DNA of 64,000 bases, from assembly GCF_007753265.1 (NCBI RefSeq), contig NZ_CP036349.1:186001-250000 (forward strand). Direction: 5' to 3'. Below the pieces are notes generated by a model. The model was not told the origin of the DNA, ran no database searches, and worked only from the letters and a program-made list of their open reading frames with translations. A program made the translations under genes and the position numbers. This stretch comes from Botrimarina mediterranea (lineage in GTDB: Bacteria > Planctomycetota > Planctomycetia > Pirellulales > Lacipirellulaceae). Shown piece after piece: positions 36,110 to 45,199 of the stretch (the first letter of the stretch is position 1; each line of letters starts with the position of its first letter).

Positions 36110-37117
36110 ATGGCGACCCCGTTTTCATCCGTTCGCCGTTGGCATCGCTGGTGGTTCATCCCGTTGAACCTGCTGGCTCTCTTACTCGTTCTGGCGTTTT
36201 TGTGGTTCGCTTTGTTGCAATCCACCGTTTCGCAACTCCGCGACTCAGGGGCGCCGGTTGTGTATGCGGACCTCGTCGCGGACTCGATTCCGGACGCCGA
36301 GAACGTCGCCGCGGGGTTGCGTGACCTTGGCCCCACTCTCGAGCGAGGGGGTAACGCGGCCGCGGACGCCCTCGAGGCCTTGGGCGAAACGCCTTACGAC
36401 GATACCGGCATCGCAGAGGCGCGGCGGGTGTACGACGAGCAATCGACAACCATCGGCGAGCTCCATTCCATCTTGAGTCGACCCCAGTACGTCTCGCTGC
36501 TGAAGGCGGACGAGATGGCCAACCTCTTCGGACTGCCGACCATGTCAACAGCGAGGTCGGCGGCGAGGCTCTTGTTGTTGGAGGGGCGCCTTGCTCTGGT
36601 GAGCGGAGACCAGGACAAAGCCGTTGAAGCCGCCTTGGCGCTTGCCCGACTTGGCAAGCTTTATGAGAACGAGCCGATCATCGTGAATCGCTTGTTGTCG
36701 TGCGCGCTTCAGAACATGGCGATCAACCTGATGCAACAAACTACTCAGACCGGACCGCTGCCGGCTCACCTGTCTGCGCAGCTCGATGAGGCGCTGGCGA
36801 GCTTGGAAGATCGAAGCGGCTTTCAACAGGCGCTGGCGTCGGAACGGGCTCACTCTTTGGAAATATTCCAAACGATGTCCCCGATCGTGCGACTTTGGGA
36901 GCAGCCCGCTGTTCTCGAAGCGTATGAACAGACTATCTCCGCTGCCGAGAAGGAGTTCGCTAAGCCCGGGCCTGGAGGGCCGAGTCCAAAAATGACTTCT
37001 CAACAAGCGTTGGCGTCGCTCTTGCTACCGAGCTTCGAGTCGGCATGGGACGCTGAGAACCGCATCGCTGAGGATGCGAAAGAGTTACGAGAAAGGCTTG
37101 AGGCCGCCTCTCAATAA
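36110..37117 (+). CDS. Membrane-anchored protein of unknown function
   Basis: A 335-residue protein with one N-terminal helix (FIPLNLLALLLVLAFLWFAL, residues 17-36) after a short basic segment, followed by about 290 extracytoplasmic, largely helical residues rich in Ala, Leu and Glu (ARLLLLEGRLALVSGDQDKA, then ALALARLGKLYENEP). The helical hairpins resemble a solenoid, perhaps TPR-like, but no repeat motif is clear. The 3' end overlaps the convergent radical SAM gene by 7 bases (37111-37117). I do not recognise the family. Confidence 0.65.
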   Translation: MATPFSSVRRWHRWWFIPLNLLALLLVLAFLWFALLQSTVSQLRDSGAPVVYADLVADSIPDAENVAAGLRDLGPTLERGGNAAADALEALGETPYDDTGIAEARRVYDEQSTTIGELHSILSRPQYVSLLKADEMANLFGLPTMSTARSAARLLLLEGRLALVSGDQDKAVEAALALARLGKLYENEPIIVNRLLSCALQNMAINLMQQTTQTGPLPAHLSAQLDEALASLEDRSGFQQALASERAHSLEIFQTMSPIVRLWEQPAVLEAYEQTISAAEKEFAKPGPGGPSPKMTSQQALASLLLPSFESAWDAENRIAEDAKELRERLEAASQ

Positions 37118-37995
37118 CCGCTTGTCCCATAGAAACTCTCCGCGCGCAACCCCGTCCGCCGGCGCACCCGATCGCGGATCGCATCGACCTCTTCGTCCGT
37201 CAGCGCGCCGACGATCGACTCGGCCGGCTTCCGCGCGACGGTGTAGACCTGGACGAGCTTGATCGCTCCGCCGGTGGCCGTGGTCTCGTTGAGGCGGTCG
37301 CAATAGGCGTCGATTTCCTCGGTTGTGGGTGGGTCGCCCGCTAGTCGCATGAAGAGCGACTGGATTACTAGCGGCCGCACTCTCGACGCCGACGCCACAT
37401 TGTCGAGGACCTGCTGGAACGGGATCTTCGTGCGGTCGATTGTGTGGTAGTACGCCTCGGTGCCGGCGTCGAGCTTGGCCCACACCTCGCCGTTGTTCGC
37501 GTCGAGGATCGCCAGGCCGCTCTGGACGTGCGTGCGGTGGAACATCGACGCGTTGGTGATCAGCACCATCTTGGCGTCGCGGGCCGCGGCGAACTCGGCG
37601 CCGACCTCACGCTTCACGTCGGCGGCGAGCTGCATCAGCTCGTCGAAGTTCTTGTAAGTGGTCGGCTCGCCGTCGCCGCTGAAGGCGATGTCGTTGAGCC
37701 GGCGGAGCGGCTCGGGCGTGTTCGCGAATTTGGGCGTCTTGTAGAGATCGCCCGACGCGACGATCCGCAGCACGTCGCTCAGCTCGGTGAGGAGTTGGTC
37801 GGTCTCGACGAAACGGGTCTCGCTACGGCTGGTGCGATCGACCTGGCAGTAGACGCAGTCGAAGTTGCAGACCTTGTCGGGATTCAGGTTGACGCCCACC
37901 GACACCCCGCCCGACCGCCGGCTGAGGACGGGGTAAACGAAGCGGTTCGCCGAAAAGCGGCGCTCGTGCTGCGTGTGGAGGGGGAGGGTTTGCAT
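37111..37995 (-). CDS. Radical SAM protein
   Basis: A 294-residue protein; the ATG at 37995 is preferred over a longer frame starting at 38043. The [4Fe-4S] cluster motif CNFDCVYC (Cys43, Cys47, Cys50) is followed by FSGDGEPTTYKNFDEL near 100-115 and VLITNASMFH. The order and the GDGEPT motif are typical of small AdoMet radical enzymes without a SPASM domain, a type also used for tRNA or cofactor chemistry. It is 44 bases downstream of the ABC exporter gene and should share its transcript. Substrate unknown. Confidence 0.85.
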   Translation of the reverse strand: MQTLPLHTQHERRFSANRFVYPVLSRRSGGVSVGVNLNPDKVCNFDCVYCQVDRTSRSETRFVETDQLLTELSDVLRIVASGDLYKTPKFANTPEPLRRLNDIAFSGDGEPTTYKNFDELMQLAADVKREVGAEFAAARDAKMVLITNASMFHRTHVQSGLAILDANNGEVWAKLDAGTEAYYHTIDRTKIPFQQVLDNVASASRVRPLVIQSLFMRLAGDPPTTEEIDAYCDRLNETTATGGAIKLVQVYTVARKPAESIVGALTDEEVDAIRDRVRRRTGLRAESFYGTSGY

Positions 37996-38039
37996 GCCCC
38001 TATCGTACGCGCTGGGGCCGCGGCTGTCGAAACGGGCGG

Positions 38040-40037
38040 TCACGCACTCTCAAGCAGCGGCGAGCAGCATAACCGTCGGAACATGTCGCAGCGGCCTTCC
38101 AACTCGTCCGCGGTGCCGACGTCGATGATGCGGCCGTGGTCCATAACGACGATCCGGTCGGCGAGCGTCAGCGTACTCGGGCGGTGCGTGATGAGCAGGG
38201 TCGTCCGGTCGCGGGTGAACTCGGCGAGCGTCTTCTGGATGAGCTGCTCGCTCTCCATGTCGATCTGGCTGGTGGCCTCGTCGAGGATCAGGATCTCGGG
38301 GTCGCGGAGGATCGCCCGCGCTAAGGCAATCCGCTGCCGTTGTCCGCCCGACAGGCGACCGCCGCCGGGACCAACGTGCGTGTTGTAGCCGTCGGCGAGT
38401 CGCTGGGTGATGAACGTGTGGGCGTGGGCGCGCTTAGCGGCTTCGACGATCTCTTCGTGCGACGCCCCCGGTTTGCCGTAGGCGATGTTCTCGGCGATGG
38501 TGTCCGAAAGCAGCAGCGCCTGTTGCGAGACGATGCCGATGCGTTTGCGGATGTCGCGGAGGCGGGCGTCGCGGAGGTCCACCTCGCCCAGGTAGACGGC
38601 GCCCTCGCACGGGTCGTAGAGCCGCGGCGGCAATGAGAGCAGCGTGCTCTTTCCGCAGCCGTTGGGCCCGACGATCGCGATGGTCTCGCCGCGGCGGACC
38701 TCGAGGTTGACGCCTTCGAGCGTCAGGGCCTCGCTGTTGTATTGGAACGAGAGGTTCTCAAACCGCAGCGTCCGCCACGTTTCGGGGATCGCTTGCGGCG
38801 ACTCGGGGTCGGTGATCGAGGGCTGGCGATCGAGCACCTCGAAGACGCGTTCGCTCGACGCCACGGCGCTCTGGATGATGTTGAAGACGCCCGACAGCCG
38901 CCGCGCGGGGTCGCCCATGCCGGCGAGCATCGCGAAGAACGCGGTCATCTGGCCGTGCGTGAGCGGCGTGTCGCTGATCGGGATGCCGAACAGGCTGGTC
39001 TGCTCGTTGAGCACCAGGTACCCGCCGGAGATGGCCCCGAGGATCACCATCGCGACGCCGACGTTCTCGGTAAGCGGGCTGGTGAGCGAGTCGTAGGTGG
39101 CGATCCGCATCTGCCGGTTGTAGTAATGCTTGAGCCCTTTGTTGAAGCGCGAACGCTCCGACGGTTCGCGGCCGAACGAGCGGATCAGCCGCACGGCGCT
39201 GAGGGTCTCGGTGAGCGACTCGTAGACGCCCGACAACTCTTCCATGGCGCGGCGGTTGGCGCGTTTGAGCGACTTGCCGAGCCAGCGGATCATCAGCACC
39301 GCTAGCGGCGCGACGACCATCACCAGCAGCAGCAGGCGCCAGCTGAACCATGCGGCGCCGATGGTGCAGGCGATCATCTTCAGCGGCTCGCAGATCGCCT
39401 GACCAAAGACCGTCTGGACGCCGTAGCCCGTGTTGTGGATGTCGGTGGTGCAGCGCGTCATGTGGTCGCCACGGCCGCGGTCGGTGAACTCACCGAGGTC
39501 GAGCCGCAGCAGGTGGCGGAAGTACTCCTTGCGGATGTCGAAGGCGATGAGGAACCCCAGTCGCGACACCAGCAGTTGATTGAAGATCCGGAAGACGTTC
39601 TTCACGAGCGTCCCGACCATCAAGAACGCGCAGACGCACGCCAGCGTTTCGAAAGGCGTGTCGGGGAGCCAACGGTCGGCGAACGGCTGGATCGACCGCC
39701 AGCGCTGGTTCTCGGCGGTGGTGAGCCCTTCGCGCGTGCGGAGATTGGTGATCTCCCGCGCCAGCTGCGCGGCGGTCTCGGGGCCGGAGATCGACATCCG
39801 CCGGGCGGCGGCGAGCCGTTGCGACCTGAGGTCGGCGAGGGCTTGATCGCCTTGCTCGATCTCTCGCACGAGCCAGCTGGGGATCGACTCCCCCTGCATG
39901 ACGGCGTCAACCACCGGCCACACGGCGGCGAGGTTGGCCGCCCAGAGCACAGCGACCAGCACCGATGTCGCCCAGACGGCGGCAACGGTCCCGGGGTAGC
40001 GGGCCGCCAGGCGCATTGCGCGGCCAAACTGTTTCAT
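38040..40037 (-). CDS. ABC exporter, fused permease and ATPase (MsbA-like)
   Basis: A 665-residue half-transporter starting at ATG 40037 (MKQFGRAMRLAARYPG). The N-terminal half has six expected helices with a long extra loop between helices 1 and 2 (residues 45-110, Gln/Arg-rich). The ATPase domain shows Walker A GPNGCGKST, Q-loop GIVSQQALLLSDTIAENIAYG, signature LSGGQRQRIALARAI, Walker B ILILDEATS and the switch His in LLITHRPST. It fits type IV exporters for lipids, lipopolysaccharide or peptides; no peptidase domain is present. It lies upstream of the radical SAM gene and divergent from a Cys/Gly-rich lipoprotein gene. Confidence 0.92.
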   Translation of the reverse strand: MKQFGRAMRLAARYPGTVAAVWATSVLVAVLWAANLAAVWPVVDAVMQGESIPSWLVREIEQGDQALADLRSQRLAAARRMSISGPETAAQLAREITNLRTREGLTTAENQRWRSIQPFADRWLPDTPFETLACVCAFLMVGTLVKNVFRIFNQLLVSRLGFLIAFDIRKEYFRHLLRLDLGEFTDRGRGDHMTRCTTDIHNTGYGVQTVFGQAICEPLKMIACTIGAAWFSWRLLLLVMVVAPLAVLMIRWLGKSLKRANRRAMEELSGVYESLTETLSAVRLIRSFGREPSERSRFNKGLKHYYNRQMRIATYDSLTSPLTENVGVAMVILGAISGGYLVLNEQTSLFGIPISDTPLTHGQMTAFFAMLAGMGDPARRLSGVFNIIQSAVASSERVFEVLDRQPSITDPESPQAIPETWRTLRFENLSFQYNSEALTLEGVNLEVRRGETIAIVGPNGCGKSTLLSLPPRLYDPCEGAVYLGEVDLRDARLRDIRKRIGIVSQQALLLSDTIAENIAYGKPGASHEEIVEAAKRAHAHTFITQRLADGYNTHVGPGGGRLSGGQRQRIALARAILRDPEILILDEATSQIDMESEQLIQKTLAEFTRDRTTLLITHRPSTLTLADRIVVMDHGRIIDVGTADELEGRCDMFRRLCCSPLLESA

Positions 40038-40359
40038 GGGTCGTCCGTGACGGGGCATGACGCCGGGCGCCAGCGGGGCGATCCGTCGCCGCCGCTGTGG
40101 GTTCAGGGTTGTATCAGACACCCGCGTCCCGACCAACGGCATCGGCCGCAGCGGCGCTGCTAGCACGAATGGGACTCACCGAGTCCCGATCGCGACGGCG
40201 CCAACGATGACAACGGCGGCGCCGAAAGAGTGGATTGTGCCGGCCGTGCCGCCGATACCGTACCCAGCAGGCGCCCCGCGGCGCGCGGAGGCCGATCGGT
40301 CGGCCCTACCGTGATCAACCGGCGCGGCGAAAGGCGGGGGCCTTTAGGGGGGGAATCCT
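40038..40359. other. 322-base region between divergent ABC exporter and Cys/Gly-rich lipoprotein genes
   Basis: It should hold two promoters. A compact hairpin GGGACTC-ACC-GAGTCCC is at 40171-40187. The final bases before the plus-strand gene are TTTAGGGGGGGAATCCTATG, giving a G-rich ribosome site. I found no convincing -35/-10 pair. Confidence 0.5.
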
Positions 40360-40908
40360 ATGAAACTGCGCTTTGCCGCGCTAGCGGCGGCGCTCGTTGT
40401 ATCGAGCGTCGGTTGTACGGCGATCCAATCACGCGGACTTGGCTGCGGCGAGCCGTGCCATGTCGCGACCTCGCAGCACGCGCCTCGCGCCACGCTGCTC
40501 TCGGGCCGTTGCCCGACGTCACTCGGCCTCTTCGATCGCCTCGGCTGGACCCAGAAGGGTTGCGGCGAGTGTGTCGGCGATGGCTGTGGGGCGGGTTGCG
40601 GCTTGTTCGGCGCCGGTGGCGGCGGCTGTGGCGACGCCTGCGGCTGCGGAAACTGCGACAACTGCTTGCAGAATGGGCTGAGCTGCCTGCTCGACTGCCC
40701 GGGTCACAACAACTGCCGCAGCGCCTGCGGGCCTTACGGCTGTGGTCCCGGCGGTCCCGGTGGTTGCGGCCCCGGTGGCGGCTGTGGCGACCAGAACTAC
40801 AACTTCAACCCGGGCCCGCCCGTGGGGCAGACCGCTTACCCGTACTACACGACGCGGGGACCGCGCGACTTCCTGATGTGCAACCCGCCGTCGATCGGGC
40901 CTCGCTGA
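40360..40908 (+). CDS. Cys/Gly-rich putative lipoprotein
   Basis: A 182-residue exported protein. The signal peptide ends in a lipobox-like VSSVGC with Cys19, suggesting lipid anchoring. In total 21 Cys are present from Cys19 on, most in the central Gly-rich part with CGDACGCGNCDNC near 91-103 and several GCG/GGC repeats, then a Tyr/Pro-rich end (QTAYPYYTTRGPRDF). Many Cys could form disulfides or bind metal. No known fold is recognisable. It has a strong terminator of its own and is divergent from an ABC exporter. Confidence 0.72.
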   Translation: MKLRFAALAAALVVSSVGCTAIQSRGLGCGEPCHVATSQHAPRATLLSGRCPTSLGLFDRLGWTQKGCGECVGDGCGAGCGLFGAGGGGCGDACGCGNCDNCLQNGLSCLLDCPGHNNCRSACGPYGCGPGGPGGCGPGGGCGDQNYNFNPGPPVGQTAYPYYTTRGPRDFLMCNPPSIGPR

Positions 40909-40990
40909 CGCGAGGTGAGACTTGAGGTGTGAGACCTGAGGGTTGGGCTGCATGCCTTTCTCCTCAGGCCTGTTCCCTCGAGCCTCAGGA
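40908..40990. repeat. GAGGTGAGACTTGAGG-type inverted repeat
   Basis: G-rich left part (GACTTGAGGTGTGAGACCTG) and C-rich right part (CTCCTCAGGCC..., CCTCGAGCCTCAGG) directly after the Cys/Gly-rich gene. It resembles the skewed repeats at 8280 and 27371. Confidence 0.55.
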
Positions 40991-41017
40991 CTATCCAAGC
41001 GTGAACGGACTCACGCC

Positions 41018-41069
41018 GCCAGCCGCGTAGGGCGCACGGAAGCGCCCACCGCGGCTGGCTTTTTTGTTT
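41018..41069 (+). terminator. Rho-independent terminator after the Cys/Gly-rich lipoprotein gene
   Basis: An 18-bp stem with two mismatches (GCCAGCCGCG... with CGCGGCTGGC) is followed by TTTTTTGTTT. It is the strongest intrinsic terminator in this part. Confidence 0.88.
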
Positions 41070-41072
41070 GAT

Positions 41073-41147
41073 GGCGAGCCCCCGAGGTTAATCGGGGGAA
41101 TGAAGTGGGTACTCGACATCCACCCCCGGTTAACATCGGGGGCTCGC
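41073..41147. repeat. Double-hairpin intergenic repeat (GGCGAGCCCCC family), copy 2
   Basis: GGCGAGCCCCCGAGGTTAAT at the left and CCCCGGTTAACATCGGGGGC at the right, with the family-typical centre GAAGTGGGTACTCG. Other copies at 4301 and 61049. Confidence 0.8.
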
Positions 41148-41166
41148 GTCAAATCTGAAATGGAAG

Positions 41167-42798
41167 CTACCTGTCCCGCAAAATCTCCTGCGCCGCGTTC
41201 TTGCCGCACGCGCCCATCACGCCGCCGCCGGGGTGGCTGGCGGCGCCGCAGAGGTAGAGGCCCTTCAGCGGGGTGCGGTGATCGGCCCACCCGGCGATTG
41301 GACGGAAGCAGAACAGCTGGTTGGCGTTCATCGCCCCTTGCATGATGTTGCCGCCGGTGAGGCCGTAGACACGTTCGATGTCGAGCGGTGAGAGCACCTG
41401 GCGGTGCTCGATCGCCGCCGGGACGTTCGGGGCGTACTCGGCGATCTTGGCGACGACTTTGTCGGCGAAGGCGTCCTTGATGTCGTCCCAGTTGCCGTCC
41501 CTGAGCTTGTACGGCGCGTACTGGACGAAGCACGACAAGAGGTGCTTGCCGGGGGGCGCGATCGAGTTATCGACGCTGGTCGCCATCGTCGCCTCAACGA
41601 TCGGCTCCTCGGCCGGCTTGCCGAGCCGTGCGTCGTGGTACGCCTGCTCGAGGTAGTCGAGCGTCGGCGAGATGTGCATCGTGCCGTGGTGGTGCGGCGC
41701 GACCTCGCCCGGCGCACTGGGACGGGCCGTGAAGTTCGGCGGCTCGCTCAACGCGAGGTTCACCTTCATCGATGCCGACGCGTAGTCGATGTTCGCCACC
41801 GCCTCGCGGAAGTCGGCCGGCAGGCTCGATGGCTGGAGAAACTTCTCGAACGTCAGGTGCGCGTCCACGCTTGAGGCGACGATTGGCGCCGAGATGGTCG
41901 AGCCGTCTTCGAGCGTTACGCCCGTGACTTTGCCGTTCGCTTCATTGATCGACGCGACAGACGCTTCGCGGCGGACGGTGACGCCGAGCTGTTCGCCGAC
42001 TTTCGCCAGGGCGTTCGACAGGCTCCCCATGCCCCCTTGGACATAGCCCCAAACGCCCCGCGCGCCGCCCGCCTCGCCCATCACGTGGTGCAGAAGGACG
42101 TAGGCGCTGCCGGGTGAGCTGATCGACGTGAAGGCGCCGATGATCGCGTCGGTGGCGAGCGTCGTCTTGAGGACTTCCGATTCGAACCACCGTTCGAGGA
42201 TCGGTCGAGCGGCGCCGGTCAGCAGTTCAACCGCGGCGGGCTGGTCTTTGCCGAGATGTTTGAGCGTCTGGTGCATCCGCCACATCTTGGCGCCGTCGCG
42301 GAGCCGCTTCGCGAAGCCGATCTTCCGCCAACTGCGCGGGAGTGGCAGCGGGTCGGGCGCCGCCTGGCTGAGGGTCGGCTCGAGCACCGCCGCGACGCGC
42401 TCGAGCAGTGACTCGTAGCGCGGGTACGCCTCGGCGTCCTTGGTGCTGAACTGGCCGATCTCGCGGCGGCACAGCTCGGCGTCGGGGCCCATCAGCAGGC
42501 TGCGGCCATCAGGCAGCGGCGTGAAGCTCGACGGCGTCCGCGGCAACACGGCGAAGCCGTTCTCCTTCAGCTTCAGGTCGCGGATGATCTCCGGCAGAAA
42601 CAGGCTGATGACGTACGCGGCCGTCGAGACCTTGTAGCCCGGCCACAGCTCTTCGGTCGTGGCGGCGCCGCCGAGGACGTGGCGGCGTTCGAGCACGACG
42701 ACGCGCTTGCCCGCTTTGGCGAGGTAGCATGCGCAGACGAGTCCGTTGTGGCCGCCGCCGATGACGATCGCGTCATAGGAGTTGCTAGATGCCGCCAT
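41167..42798 (-). CDS. Phytoene-desaturase-like FAD oxidoreductase (PYROXD2-type)
   Basis: A 543-residue flavoprotein of the amine-oxidase/CrtI fold. It opens with the dinucleotide-binding motif VIGGGHNGLVCACYLAKAGK (residues 12-31) and VVVLERRHVLGGAATTEE; FAD contact near the end is GLYLCGAASHPGGGVMGACG. The substrate-binding half in between (GGMGSLSNALAKVGEQLGV, ISPTLDYLEQAY) fits the PYROXD2-like branch rather than true carotenoid desaturases. No carotenoid genes are nearby, so carotenoid desaturation should not be assumed. Confidence 0.85.
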   Translation of the reverse strand: MAASSNSYDAIVIGGGHNGLVCACYLAKAGKRVVVLERRHVLGGAATTEELWPGYKVSTAAYVISLFLPEIIRDLKLKENGFAVLPRTPSSFTPLPDGRSLLMGPDAELCRREIGQFSTKDAEAYPRYESLLERVAAVLEPTLSQAAPDPLPLPRSWRKIGFAKRLRDGAKMWRMHQTLKHLGKDQPAAVELLTGAARPILERWFESEVLKTTLATDAIIGAFTSISSPGSAYVLLHHVMGEAGGARGVWGYVQGGMGSLSNALAKVGEQLGVTVRREASVASINEANGKVTGVTLEDGSTISAPIVASSVDAHLTFEKFLQPSSLPADFREAVANIDYASASMKVNLALSEPPNFTARPSAPGEVAPHHHGTMHISPTLDYLEQAYHDARLGKPAEEPIVEATMATSVDNSIAPPGKHLLSCFVQYAPYKLRDGNWDDIKDAFADKVVAKIAEYAPNVPAAIEHRQVLSPLDIERVYGLTGGNIMQGAMNANQLFCFRPIAGWADHRTPLKGLYLCGAASHPGGGVMGACGKNAAQEILRDR

Positions 42799-42808
42799 CG
42801 GTGTAGGC

Positions 42809-42889
42809 CTTAGCCGGGGGCGGAAGCCCCCGGTGAAGTGTCGCAGGGAGGTAGGGTGGTTCGGCCGTGGGCTGCCGCCTACGGCTAAG
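42809..42889. repeat. CCTTAGCCG/GGGCGGAAGCCC family inverted repeat, copy 2
   Basis: Arms 42809-42833 and 42865-42889 match as inverted copies at 21 of 25 positions. It lies between the divergent oxidoreductase and prolyl oligopeptidase genes. Confidence 0.7.
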
Positions 42890-43024
42890 AGATAACTGTC
42901 GGAATGCTTTGCCGCCTTCTTTTTCCTAATCGGCAGACTCGCCGACCCTCGTTCCAGAACGCGCCACGTGGTTCAATTGGGCGGCTTACAACAGTCGCCA
43001 CGCCAGACCGTCGCCTTATCCGCC

Positions 43025-45199
43025 ATGCACCGAATCGGCCTCGCCCTCAGCTTGCTCTCCGCCATGCCAGCCGCTCACGCCGTCGAGTACCCCGTCACCG
43101 CGCGCGAAGAGGTTGTCGACAAGTACCAAGGCCCCGGCGGCAAGACGATCGAAGTGACCGACCCCTACCGCTGGTTGGAGGCGGACGTCCGCGAGTCGGA
43201 CCGCGTCGCCGCTTGGGTCGCCCAGCAGCAAGCCGTCACCGAGGCGTACCTCGGAGCGCTCACCGAGCGGGAGGCCTTCGAGAAGCGGCTCACCGAGTTG
43301 TGGAACTACGAGCGCCGCAGCGCGCCCAGCCGCTTCGGCAAGCCAGGCATGAGCCCGGACCGGTACGTCTATACGAAGAACGACGGCCTGCAGAACCAGA
43401 GCGTCCTCTACATCACCGACTCGGCCGACGCCGAGGGCCGCGTGCTGATCGACCCCAACCAGTGGAGCGAAGACGGCACGGTCGCTCTAGCGGGCACGTC
43501 GGCGAGCTACGACGGCAAGCTACTCGCTTATCAACGCAGCGAGGCCGGCAGCGACTGGCGGGTGATCCGCGTCATGGACGTCGAAACCGGCAAGGAACTC
43601 GACGACGAGCTGCGCTGGGTCAAATTCGGCGGCGTGCAGTGGGCGCCCGACGGCAAGGGCTTTTACTACAGCCGCTATCCCGAGCCCGAAGAGGGCGCCG
43701 CTTACCAGGCGTCGGCCCTCAATCGCAAGCTCTGTTACCACAAGCTGGGCGATCCGCAGGAAAAGGATGTCGTCATCTACGAGAACCCCGAGCACCCCGA
43801 TTGGTCGTCCGGCCTGTGGGTGAGCGAGGACGGTGAGTGGCTGGTGGTAGTGGAAAGTCGCGGCACCGACCACCAGAACCGGCTCTACGTCCGTCGCGCC
43901 GACGCCGAAGGCGGCGCGTGGACGCCGCTCGTGCAGGACTTCGACAACGAGTTCAACCCGATCGCCAGCGAAGGGAGCCGGCTGTATCTCGTCACCGACC
44001 ACAACGCCCCGCAGCGCCGTGTCGTGTCGTTCGACCTGCAGCGGGCCAGCGACGTGGTCTTTCGCGACACGCTCGTCGAAGTCGTTCCCGAGAGCGCCGC
44101 GACGCTCGAGTCGGCTTCGCTCGTGGGCGATGTCGTGTTCACGAGGTATCTCGAAGACGTCGCCGCCGTCGTGAAGCGCTACTCGCTGCGTGGCGAACCG
44201 CTCGGGCGAGTCGAGCTGCCGGGCGTCGGTTCCGTTTACGGTTTCGGTGGCTGGCAGGACGCGACCGAGACCTTTTACACCTACACCAGTTACGACGCCC
44301 CGCCGACGACCTACCGCTACGACATCCCCTCGGGCGAATCGGAGCTGCTCTTCCAGCCCGATGTCGGCGTGGACTTCTCGAAGTTCACCGTGCGACGGGA
44401 GTTCTACACGTCGAAGGACGGCACGCGCATCCCGATATTCCTCACTCACCGCAAGGACCTCGAACTCGACGGTACGAACCCGACGCTGCTCTACGCCTAC
44501 GGCGGGTTTACGATCTCGATGACGCCGGGCTACTCGGCGAGCCGGATGGCCTGGGTCGAGAAGGGGGGCGTCCTGGCGGTCGCCAACCTCCGCGGCGGCG
44601 GTGAGTACGGCGAGCCCTGGCACGAGGCGGGCAAGCTCAAGAACAAGCAGAACGTGTTCGACGACTTCATCGCCGCGGCCGAGTGGTTGATCGCGGAAAA
44701 GATCACCAGCCCCGAGCATCTGGCCATCCAAGGCGGCAGCAACGGTGGCCTGCTCGTCGGCGCGGTGATGACGCAGCGGCCCGACCTGTTCGGCGCGGCC
44801 CTGCCGGCGGTTGGCGTGATGGACATGCTCCGCTTCCACACCTTCACCGCGGGCCAGTTCTGGCGCGACGAGTACGGCTCGGCGGACGACCCCGAGATGG
44901 TCGAGTATCTGCGGGGCTATTCTCCTTACCACAACGTGAAGCCGGGCGTCGCCTACCCCGCCACCCTGGTGACGACGGCCGACACCGATGACCGCGTTGT
45001 CCCGATGCACAGCTTCAAGTTCGCCGCGGCATTACAGCACGCCCAGCAATCGAAGGGCGCCGGCGACAAGCCGCTGCTCATCCGCATCGAGTCCCGCGCG
45101 GGCCACGGCGCAGGGACGCCCACCAAGAAGCTGATCGAGCAAGCCGCTGACCTGTGGGCGTTCCTGTGGGAGCACGTCGGACCAAAATCGGGCTCGTGA
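43025..45199 (+). CDS. Prolyl oligopeptidase, family S9A
   Basis: A 724-residue exported serine peptidase; ATG 43025 starts a signal peptide (MHRIGLALSLLSAMPAAHA). The N-terminal DPYRWLE, a beta-propeller (residues 80-420) and the alpha/beta hydrolase domain are all present. The catalytic triad is visible: Ser572 in GGSNGG, Asp in TADTDDRVVP, and His in SRAGHGAG. It cleaves short proline-containing peptides after Pro, probably in the periplasm. The length is normal. It is followed by a 260-base stretch without genes. Confidence 0.94.
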   Translation: MHRIGLALSLLSAMPAAHAVEYPVTAREEVVDKYQGPGGKTIEVTDPYRWLEADVRESDRVAAWVAQQQAVTEAYLGALTEREAFEKRLTELWNYERRSAPSRFGKPGMSPDRYVYTKNDGLQNQSVLYITDSADAEGRVLIDPNQWSEDGTVALAGTSASYDGKLLAYQRSEAGSDWRVIRVMDVETGKELDDELRWVKFGGVQWAPDGKGFYYSRYPEPEEGAAYQASALNRKLCYHKLGDPQEKDVVIYENPEHPDWSSGLWVSEDGEWLVVVESRGTDHQNRLYVRRADAEGGAWTPLVQDFDNEFNPIASEGSRLYLVTDHNAPQRRVVSFDLQRASDVVFRDTLVEVVPESAATLESASLVGDVVFTRYLEDVAAVVKRYSLRGEPLGRVELPGVGSVYGFGGWQDATETFYTYTSYDAPPTTYRYDIPSGESELLFQPDVGVDFSKFTVRREFYTSKDGTRIPIFLTHRKDLELDGTNPTLLYAYGGFTISMTPGYSASRMAWVEKGGVLAVANLRGGGEYGEPWHEAGKLKNKQNVFDDFIAAAEWLIAEKITSPEHLAIQGGSNGGLLVGAVMTQRPDLFGAALPAVGVMDMLRFHTFTAGQFWRDEYGSADDPEMVEYLRGYSPYHNVKPGVAYPATLVTTADTDDRVVPMHSFKFAAALQHAQQSKGAGDKPLLIRIESRAGHGAGTPTKKLIEQAADLWAFLWEHVGPKSGS

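Noticed and set aside
37111-40908. Firm call of a peptide natural-product (RiPP) cluster
   Set aside because: The radical SAM protein lacks SPASM and leader-binding domains, the Cys-rich protein has its own signal peptide and lipobox, and the exporter lacks a peptidase domain; kept only as a tentative finding.
41167-42798. Carotenoid phytoene desaturase
   Set aside because: The fold fits, but no carotenoid gene is adjacent and the C-terminal motif fits PYROXD2-like proteins better.
43520-45010. Minus-strand 496-codon frame inside prolyl oligopeptidase
   Set aside because: Typical third-position-GC shadow; no recognisable domain.
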